Source: an uncultured Clostridia bacterium (GTDB lineage Bacteria; Bacillota; Clostridia; Lachnospirales; Lachnospiraceae). Taken from it: a DNA stretch of 25,757 nucleotides. The position numbers were made by a program, and so were the translations under genes. Positions 7,407 to 14,600 of this stretch are shown here, piece after piece. The notes under the pieces were generated by a model. The model worked only from the letters and a program-made list of their open reading frames with translations, made no database searches and was not told the origin of the DNA. The DNA lies in NCBI GenBank assembly GCA_937896665.1, contig CALBNS010000079.1, forward strand, positions 1 through 25,757, read 5' to 3'. Positions within the stretch are counted from its first letter, which is position 1; each line of letters begins with the position of its first letter.

Positions 7407-8300
7407 TTATCTTTCAGATATTGCTTTGATACTTGAGGCATATTCTGAAGGTGTCATTCCACAAAGTTTTTTAAATTGTCTGGAAAAATAGTGAATCGAA
7501 GTATAGCCAAGTTGTTCTGAAATCTGTGTGAAATTCATATTTCCATTACGAATCATCTGTTTGGCAGAGTCGATTCTCATATGTGAAAAATACTCAATAA
7601 TTCCATGGTTGCTTTTGTCGTGAAAAAGTTTCTGCAATTGTGTACGTCCAATCATGTTGTCAGTACATATTTTTTCAATCGTGACACGGGAGGAAAGGTG
7701 TTGTTCTAAATATCGAACAATTTGATTGAAAGTATCGCTCTCGTTTTTCAGGCGTGTTGATTTTGGCAGAGCGTTTTCAGAAATCTTTTCGTACGAGTAG
7801 CGTCGGAATAAGCTGATTAAAAATTGCTCCAAATAAATATGTATGAGTTGTTCGGAGGCAAAAAAGATATCATCCTTTAATGAATATTGCTGCAAATATG
7901 GGTTATTTAGCGTGCAGGAGAATGTGTTACGCGCCTCGATAATTAACTCACCTAAGAAAGTTCGTTCTCTGGAGTCGATTTTAAAAATACGGTTCGAAAA
8001 AAAATCCATAGGTGAACTGTCGCACGAGAAAGAGGCAACCAACAGACTTGGTGCTATTTTGCCATTTGCTTGTAGCATATGAAATTCATTCGGCTTATGA
8101 AAAATTACTTCTCCTTTTTGCAGTGTATGGGTGCGAGAATCAGCCACCACTACAATTTCACCTTTGTCTACATAACAGAATTCCCAAAAATCATGGGATT
8201 CACCTTTGAAATAAAAATCGCTCATATATTCAAAGTAATGCACACTGTATATGTCATGAATATTGAATTCATCTCGAAGCGAAACACACTGATATTCCAT
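7407..8300 (-). CDS. AraC-family transcriptional regulator (cupin plus HTH), upstream copy
   Basis: 297 residues with the same layout as its neighbour: an N-terminal cupin-like domain (W-E-F-C-Y-V-D-K-G-E-I near 40-50; H-K-P-N-E-F-H near 68-74) and a C-terminal double helix-turn-helix containing L-G-Y-T-S-I-H-Y-F-S-R-Q-F-K-K-L-C-G-M-T-P-S. The ATG at 8298-8300 (minus strand) follows AAAGGG. The gene is divergent from the nucleotidyltransferase operon, with a clear promoter at 8340-8369. The two regulators are clearly distinct in sequence, so this is not a recent duplication. Likely controls one or both adjacent operons; the inducer is unknown. Confidence 0.9.
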   Translation of the reverse strand: MEYQCVSLRDEFNIHDIYSVHYFEYMSDFYFKGESHDFWEFCYVDKGEIVVVADSRTHTLQKGEVIFHKPNEFHMLQANGKIAPSLLVASFSCDSSPMDFFSNRIFKIDSRERTFLGELIIEARNTFSCTLNNPYLQQYSLKDDIFFASEQLIHIYLEQFLISLFRRYSYEKISENALPKSTRLKNESDTFNQIVRYLEQHLSSRVTIEKICTDNMIGRTQLQKLFHDKSNHGIIEYFSHMRIDSAKQMIRNGNMNFTQISEQLGYTSIHYFSRQFKKLCGMTPSEYASSIKAISER

Positions 8301-8339
8301 TATTGGCTACCCTTTCTTTACCGGATTATCTTTTTATAT

Positions 8340-8369
8340 ATTATATAACATACCGAGGGGAAGTGTAAA
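8340..8369 (-). promoter_or_regulatory. Promoter of the AraC gene pair
   Basis: Read on the minus strand, TTTACA (8364-8369) and TATAAT (8340-8345) are separated by 18 bases and lie about 40 bases before the first AraC start codon. The perfect -10 makes this one of the better promoter predictions in the window. Confidence 0.6.
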
Positions 8370-8422
8370 GTAAAAAAGTGCAGATAATGCAAATATAGGA
8401 ACTGATAAGATAAAGAATTTTA

Positions 8423-8450
8423 TTGACTTTTGTTATAAAATAAATAGTAA
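8423..8450 (+). promoter_or_regulatory. Candidate promoter of the nucleotidyltransferase-NahK-GalE operon
   Basis: TTGACT at 8423-8428 is a good -35, but the -10 is poor (TAGTAA at 8445-8450, 16-base spacer). A good -35 with a weak -10 fits a promoter that needs an activator, consistent with the divergent AraC regulators. Predicted from sequence only. Confidence 0.4.
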
Positions 8451-8474
8451 GAATACAGTATGGAGGGAATTGAT

Positions 8475-9401
8475 ATGAAAAAACCAGTATTAGTTATTAT
8501 GGCAGCAGGTATGGGTAGTCGTTATGGAGGATTAAAGCAGATTGATCCGGTAGATGAGCAAGGACACATTATCATGGACTTTTCTATTTTCGATGCTAAA
8601 AGAGCCGGATTTGAAAAGGTTGTCTTTATTATCAAGAAAGAGAATGAGGCAGATTTTAGAGAAGCAGTAGGAAACCGTATGGAACAAGTTATGGATGTGG
8701 AATACGTTTTCCAGGATCTGAACAATCTTCCGGAAGGGTATGAAGTACCGGAAGGACGTGTGAAACCATGGGGGACAGCACATGCAGTGTTAAGCTGTAT
8801 TGAAAAAGTGGACGGACCATTTGCAGTAATTAACGCAGATGATTACTATGGAAGAGATGCATTCCAGAAGATTTATGACTACCTGTCAACACATGAAGAT
8901 GACGAAAAATATCGTTATACAATGGTAGGTTATCAATTAGAAAACACATTGACAGAGAACGGACATGTAGCGCGTGGTATTTGTACATTAAATGATAACA
9001 GTGAACTTGTAAATGTAGTGGAGAGAACACGTATTGAGAAAAAAGGTGATGGTGCAGCATTTACAGAAGATGACGGTGCAACGTGGACTGATCTTCCGGC
9101 AGGAAGCATTGTTTCCATGAATATGTGGGGCTTTACAGCCAGCATTCTTCAGGAAATTAATAATGGTTTCAAAGCATTTTTAGATGCAGGACTTCAGACA
9201 AATCCAATGAAGTGCGAATATTTTCTTCCAACAGTTGTAAGTAATCTGCTTGCAGCAGACAAAGCCACAGTTGCAGTGCTGACTTCAGCAGACAAATGGT
9301 ACGGAGTAACTTACAAAGAGGATAAGCCTGTTGTAATGGCAGCAATTAAGAATTTGAAAGCTTCGGGAGTATATCCTGAAAAATTATGGGGTGAAAACTA
9401 A
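8475..9401 (+). CDS. Sugar-1-phosphate nucleotidyltransferase (probable UTP:hexose-1-phosphate uridylyltransferase)
   Basis: 308 residues. The upstream in-frame ATG at 8460 overlaps GGAGGG (8462-8467), which is evidently the ribosome site for the ATG at 8475, so the shorter form is chosen. The N-terminus carries the NTP-binding loop A-A-G-M-G-S-R-Y-G-G-L-K-Q of the nucleotidyltransferase fold; P-W-G-T-A-H-A-V and N-A-D-D-Y-Y-G (about 92-127) supply the nucleotide- and metal-binding parts. It probably transfers UMP to Gal-1-P and/or GalNAc-1-P made by GH112 and NahK. It fills the place of LnpC in bifidobacterial clusters, but it is much shorter than the roughly 500-residue bifidobacterial protein as I recall it. 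Its stop overlaps the NahK start by one base (TAATG), indicating translational coupling. Exact substrate is inferred. Confidence 0.85.
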   Translation: MKKPVLVIMAAGMGSRYGGLKQIDPVDEQGHIIMDFSIFDAKRAGFEKVVFIIKKENEADFREAVGNRMEQVMDVEYVFQDLNNLPEGYEVPEGRVKPWGTAHAVLSCIEKVDGPFAVINADDYYGRDAFQKIYDYLSTHEDDEKYRYTMVGYQLENTLTENGHVARGICTLNDNSELVNVVERTRIEKKGDGAAFTEDDGATWTDLPAGSIVSMNMWGFTASILQEINNGFKAFLDAGLQTNPMKCEYFLPTVVSNLLAADKATVAVLTSADKWYGVTYKEDKPVVMAAIKNLKASGVYPEKLWGEN

Positions 9402-10516
9402 TGGATAGAATTTCTAAAAAACAAAGAGATGAAGCAATTACGAACTTTCAATTTAATGGTATTTTAATTGAAGAAGGACCATACGGTAATGGTCATATCA
9501 ATGATACATATTTACTTAAATTTAATTTAGGTGAAGGCGAAGAGAAAAAGGTCATTTTACAATGTATGAATAAGAGCATTTTTACACAGCCTGTAGAGTT
9601 GATGGAGAACGTGCTGAACGTTACTTCTTATCTTCGCAATAAGATTATTGAAAATGGCGGAGATCCTGAGAGAGAGACACTGAATGTCATTCCTACAGTA
9701 GATAATAAACCATATTTTGTGGATTCAGAAGGTGAATATTGGAGAGCATACAAGTTTATTGAAGATGCTACATGCTATGAGCAGGTAGAGACTCCTGAAG
9801 ATTTCTATCAGAGTGCAGTGTCCTTTGGTAACTTCCAGAGATTACTTGCTGATTATCCTGCTGAGACACTTCACGAGACAATTAAAGGCTTCCATGATAC
9901 AAAAGCAAGATTTGAAGTATTTAAGAAAGCAGTGGCAGATGATATTTGCGGACGTGCAGCTTCTGTACAGAAAGAGATTGATTTTGTACTTTCACATGAA
10001 GATGTTGCAAATGTATTTGGTGATATGCTTGCAAAAGGTGAACTTCCGCTTCGTGTAACACACAATGATACAAAGTTAAATAATATCATGATTGATAATG
10101 CTACAAGAAAAGGTATCTGTGTAATCGACTTAGATACAGTTATGCCGGGACTTGCAATGAATGACTTTGGTGATTCTATCCGTTTTGGGGCAAGCACAGG
10201 TGCAGAAGATGAAAAAGATCTTGATAAAATCTGGTGCGATATGGAACTGTTTGATATTTATGCAAAAGGTTTTATCGAAGGTTGTGGTGGAAAACTTACA
10301 CAGAAAGAAATCGAAATGATGCCAATGGGTGCAAAAGTTATGACGTTTGAATGTGGTATGAGATTCCTTACAGATTACCTTCAGGGAGATACGTATTTCA
10401 AGATTCACAGAGAAGGCCATAACCTTGACAGATGTCGTACACAGTTCAAATTAGTGGAAGATATGGAAGCTAAATGGGAAGTAATGAACGAAATCATTAA
10501 AAAATACAATGTATAA
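9401..10516 (+). CDS. nahK: N-acetylhexosamine 1-kinase
   Basis: 371 residues of the aminoglycoside-phosphotransferase/choline-kinase fold. It phosphorylates GalNAc (and GlcNAc) at the anomeric C1 with ATP, recycling the sugar freed by GH112. The catalytic segment T-H-N-D-T-K-L-N-N is at about 220-228, with the catalytic base Asp223 expected to match Asp208 of B. longum NahK. The metal-binding D-L-D-T-V-M-P-G follows at 243-250, then D-F-G-D-S-I-R. The N-terminal G-P-Y-G-N-G-H-I-N-D-T-Y matches the ATP-loop region of the family. It is translationally coupled to the upstream nucleotidyltransferase and followed by galE after 29 bases, the classic lnp gene order. Confidence 0.92.
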   Translation: MDRISKKQRDEAITNFQFNGILIEEGPYGNGHINDTYLLKFNLGEGEEKKVILQCMNKSIFTQPVELMENVLNVTSYLRNKIIENGGDPERETLNVIPTVDNKPYFVDSEGEYWRAYKFIEDATCYEQVETPEDFYQSAVSFGNFQRLLADYPAETLHETIKGFHDTKARFEVFKKAVADDICGRAASVQKEIDFVLSHEDVANVFGDMLAKGELPLRVTHNDTKLNNIMIDNATRKGICVIDLDTVMPGLAMNDFGDSIRFGASTGAEDEKDLDKIWCDMELFDIYAKGFIEGCGGKLTQKEIEMMPMGAKVMTFECGMRFLTDYLQGDTYFKIHREGHNLDRCRTQFKLVEDMEAKWEVMNEIIKKYNV

Positions 10517-10545
10517 AAAGGATTTCTAAAAAGGAGGAGTTTACA

Positions 10546-11562
10546 ATGGCAATTTTAGTAACTGGAGGAGCAGGCTATATTGGAAGCCACACATGTATCG
10601 AATTAATTAACGCAGGCTATGACGTTGTAGTACTTGATAACTTATGTAATTCAAGTCCGGAATCATTAAAACGCGTGGAGAAAATTGTAGGAAAGGAAAT
10701 TAAGTTTTACGAAGCAGATATCCGTGATGCAAAAGCAATGAAAGAAGTTTTTGATGAAGAGGACATCGATGCAGTAATCCATTTTGCAGGTTTAAAAGCA
10801 GTTGGTGAATCTGTTGCAAAACCATTAGAATACTATGATAACAATATCAATGGTACATTGGTTTTATGTAATGCAATGAGAAATGCAGGCGTTAAAAACA
10901 TTATTTTTAGTTCATCAGCAACAGTATATGGGGATCCGGCTTTTATTCCTATTACAGAAGAATGTCCAAAAGGACAATGTACAAATCCATACGGATGGTC
11001 AAAATCAATGTTGGAACAAATCTTAACAGATCTGCATACAGCAGATCCTGAATGGAACGTTGTATTACTTCGTTACTTTAACCCGGTTGGAGCTCATAAG
11101 AGTGGTACGATTGGAGAAAACCCAAAGGGAATTCCGAACAACTTAATGCCATACATTACACAGGTTGCAGTTGGAAAACGTGAATGTTTAGGTGTATTCG
11201 GTAATGATTATGATACACATGATGGTACAGGCGTTCGTGACTACATCCATGTAGTTGACCTTGCACTTGGACACGTAAAAGCATTGAAGAAGATTGAAGA
11301 AAAGGCTGGTGTATGTGTGTACAATCTTGGTACAGGTAATGGATACTCTGTACTCGATATGGTAAAAGCATTCAGCAAGGCTTGTGGTCATGAAATCAAA
11401 TATGAAATCAAAGATAGAAGACCTGGTGATATTGCAACATGTTATGCTGACCCTGCAAAAGCAAAAGCAGAACTTGGCTGGGAAGCAACACGTGGTTTAG
11501 ATGAGATGTGTGAAGACTCTTGGAGATGGCAATCACATAATCCAGACGGCTACGGAGCATAA
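10546..11562 (+). CDS. galE: UDP-glucose/UDP-N-acetylglucosamine 4-epimerase
   Basis: 338 residues, the same length as E. coli GalE. Extended short-chain dehydrogenase fold with the NAD-binding T-G-G-A-G-Y-I-G at 6-13, S-S-S-A-T-V-Y-G near 121-128 and the catalytic Y149-G-W-S-K153. The C-terminal W-Q-S-H-N-P-D-G-Y is the GalE tail. It interconverts UDP-Gal and UDP-Glc. At residue 299, in G-D-I-A-T-C-Y-A-D, there is Cys where E. coli has Tyr299; a small residue there is known to allow N-acetylated substrates (human GALE has Cys307), so UDP-GalNAc/UDP-GlcNAc activity is predicted. The ribosome site is AAAAGGAGGAG. It completes conversion of the galacto-N-biose halves into UDP-Glc and UDP-GlcNAc. 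Confidence 0.95.
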   Translation: MAILVTGGAGYIGSHTCIELINAGYDVVVLDNLCNSSPESLKRVEKIVGKEIKFYEADIRDAKAMKEVFDEEDIDAVIHFAGLKAVGESVAKPLEYYDNNINGTLVLCNAMRNAGVKNIIFSSSATVYGDPAFIPITEECPKGQCTNPYGWSKSMLEQILTDLHTADPEWNVVLLRYFNPVGAHKSGTIGENPKGIPNNLMPYITQVAVGKRECLGVFGNDYDTHDGTGVRDYIHVVDLALGHVKALKKIEEKAGVCVYNLGTGNGYSVLDMVKAFSKACGHEIKYEIKDRRPGDIATCYADPAKAKAELGWEATRGLDEMCEDSWRWQSHNPDGYGA

Positions 11563-11563
11563 T

Positions 11564-11580
11564 CATGTAATAATTACATG
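11564..11580. promoter_or_regulatory. Perfect palindrome after galE
   Basis: CATGTAAT-A-ATTACATG, two 8-base arms with a single central base, starts one base after the galE stop. There is no T tract, so it is not a usual terminator. It may be an operator for separate control of the GH101 gene, or a small RNA hairpin. Confidence 0.4.
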
Positions 11581-11592
11581 TTATGTATAAAG

Positions 11593-11635
11593 ACAAAGGT
11601 GTGTAGGGATATGCTGCATCCTTACATGCTTTTGT
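11593..11635 (+). promoter_or_regulatory. 18-bp hairpin with GU pairs in the leader of the GH101 gene
   Basis: ACAAAGGTGTGTAGGGAT (11593-11610) pairs throughout with ATCCTTACATGCTTTTGT (11618-11635) around a 7-base loop. Four of the 18 pairs are G-U in the plus-strand RNA and would be mismatches on the other strand, so the fold belongs to the galE-GH101 transcript. No U tract follows; AAAAAAGGAGG, the GH101 ribosome site, begins about 10 bases later. Likely an RNA processing, stability or weak attenuation element separating the cytoplasmic genes from the surface enzyme. Confidence 0.55.
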
Positions 11636-11656
11636 AACGAAAAAAGGAGGAGAAAA

Positions 11657-14600
11657 ATGAAAAGAAAACAGTTATCAAGGATTGTAAGCATGGTGCTGGC
11701 TGTTGCACTTGTGGTGACTATGGCTCCTGCCAATTTAGTAAATGTAAGGGCAGAAGAAACCGCAGCAAAAGAGCAGACAGTACTTGCGGATGGCATCAAT
11801 GACGCATGGACCAAAGAAAATGTAGTTGGAAATGATGCAGTTTGTGCAGTAGAAAATGGATGGCTGCACATTAAGGCCGGAGTTGGAAACGGGAATAACC
11901 CAGGAAGTAATCCGGCAATGTTTGTAAATCCAAATACGTTTAATTTTAATGAGGCGGGCTATTTTGAATTTACAATGAAATCAAATAATACAAATTCTAG
12001 TCAGACTGACAGTGATCGCTTTGGAGTGTATTTGGGATACAATACGGATCAAAACGGTATGTTTATCGGATATGATAATGGCGGCTGGTTCTGGCAGAAG
12101 TATCAAGGCGGCAATGGTGATTGGTATAAAGGCACCAGACAAAGTGCACCTGCAGCCAACACGGAAGTAGCAGTAAGACTTGAATGGACAGCAGATAAGA
12201 AAGCAACTTTAAAGCTTGATGATCAAGTGGTATTTGATCAGGAAGATTTTTCCGGAATTGCAAATGGATTGGGCAACAAAATTGCAATCAAAGCCGGAGT
12301 ATGGGGTGAAGCAGTAACAGATGTTCTTCTTCGAGATATTCACTATACAGGGCAGGTACAGGCAGCAACATATGGAGTATCTGGCACTGTAGTAGACGCA
12401 GATGGCACTGGTGTAGAGGGGGCTACTGTGAAGCTGGGAGAACAACAGACAACTACCGATGATCAGGGTGCGTACAGTTTTGAAACAGTTGTTTCAGGTA
12501 CATACACAGTGGCAGTTACAATGACAGGCTATGAAGCAGCTTCCAAAGAAGTCGTGGTAGGAAGTCAGGATGTTACAGTTGATGAGATTACACTTGTGAA
12601 AGCAGCTGATGTAGCAACCGAAATGCTTTCGACAAAGGATATGGATGTTTATGTGTCAAAAACATTCCCAAGTGTAGTGAGATACGAAATGAAAGGGGAT
12701 TTAGCAGGAAAAGTATTCTATGGACAATCTGCCCCAATTTCAACAATCCGTATCAATGGAACAGACGTTGTTCTTGAAGAATCAGATGTAAAAGCAGCAT
12801 TTTCTGAAAAACAAGCAGTTTACACAATGACTGTAAAAGGTGAAAACATTGACGCAGTGATTACAGCAGAATTGGTTGCAGAGGGCAACACGTTAGCATT
12901 CAACATTACAAAAGTAGAAAACAAACTGAAAGATGCTGTAGACGGAAATCCAATCCAGACAATTGAAATTCCAAATCACAGCCTGGTTTCGATCAGAAGT
13001 ACACAGGCAGGTGCTAACCTGAAAGGTGCTCGTATGTCTTCTAACACAACAATCAGTGGCGATGAATACGTAGAGCTTACTAGTGAAACAGCAGCAAAAA
13101 GCCAGGATTATATGTATGCATTTATCTCTAATAATGAATTAAGTGCAGGGCTTTGGAGTAACTCGGAAAACGAGGGAAGTGCAAAAGCAGTAGGTGTATA
13201 TGGTGGAAGCCATAACACAAGAGTCATGGCTGTTACAGAAGCAGAACAGGATTATATGAAAATTGGTCTTGGAAGCACAAAATGGTACTACCACAGAATT
13301 GAAACTGACTCAAAAGGCAACAATTTCATGCTGGAAGAAACAGAAATGCCAAAGACAAAAATCATCATTACAGGAGAACAGAATGGTGATGGTCAGATTG
13401 ACTGGCAGGATGGCGCAATCGCATTCCGTTCAATTATGAATAATCCATATAAGAGCGAAGAAGTTCCTGAGTTAGTTGCATGGCGTATTGCAATGAACTT
13501 TGGCGGACAGGCTCAAAACCCATTCCTTACAACATTAGACAACGTAAAACGTGTTGCAATGCATACAGATGGTCTTGGACAGTCTGTTCTCTTAAAAGGA
13601 TATGGAAGTGAAGGACATGATTCAGGACATCCGGATTATGCAGATATCGGAACTAGAATCGGTGGCGCGGAAGATATGAATATACTGATGAAGGAAGGCG
13701 CTGAATATGGCGCAAGATTCGGTATCCATGTAAATGCAGGAGAAATGTATCCGGAAGCGAAAGCGTTCAGCGAGGAACTTGTACGCCGTAATCCAGATGG
13801 AAGCTTACGTTACGGATGGAACTGGATTGACCAAGGTGTAGGAATCGATAGTGTATATGACCTTGGAATGGGCTTAAGAAAAGCACGTTTCAACGCATTG
13901 AAAGAAAAAGTCGGCGATAACATGGATTTCGTATATGTAGATATCTGGGGAAACAGAACCGGCGGTAGTGATGACTCATGGCAAACACGTAAATTGTCGA
14001 AAGAAATTACGGATAACGGCTGGCGTATGACAACAGAATGGGGTTCTGCTAATGAATATGATTCAACATTCCAACACTGGGCAGCAGACCTTACATATGG
14101 CGGATACAAGTTAAAAGGTGAAAACAGTGAAGTAATGCGTTTCCTTCGTAACCATCAAAAAGACTCATGGGTTGGTGATTATCCAACTTATAAGGGAGCT
14201 GCTATGGCACCACTTCTTGGCGGATACAATATGAAGGATTTCGAGGGATGGCAGGGAAGAAATGACTATGATACATACATTACAAACCTGTATACTCATG
14301 ACCTTACAACAAAATTTATTCAACATTATGAAATTATTAAATGGGTAGACGGAGAAGCTTTCACAGATACAAACTCAGAAGGCGGAACATATACATGGAC
14401 ACCGGAGAAGTCAATCACATTAAAAGATGATGCAGGAAATATCCTGGTTCTTGAAAGAGGATCTGATAATCCTACTGAAGCAGCATATAGAGACAGAACA
14501 ATGACCCTGAATGGTAAAGTCGTTGCTACGGGTGCTGCTTCTTCCGGAGACAGAACAAACTCTGATATACAAAATGGTCAAAGAAAAGGTACAGAAACTT

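Noticed and set aside
8460..8474. Start of the nucleotidyltransferase at the upstream ATG (8460)
   Set aside because: That ATG overlaps the GGAGGG ribosome site that serves the ATG at 8475, and the extra residues M-E-G-I-D are not part of the family start.
9813..10058. Overlapping plus-strand frame inside nahK
   Set aside because: Out-of-frame shadow of a conserved kinase gene with no start signals of its own.
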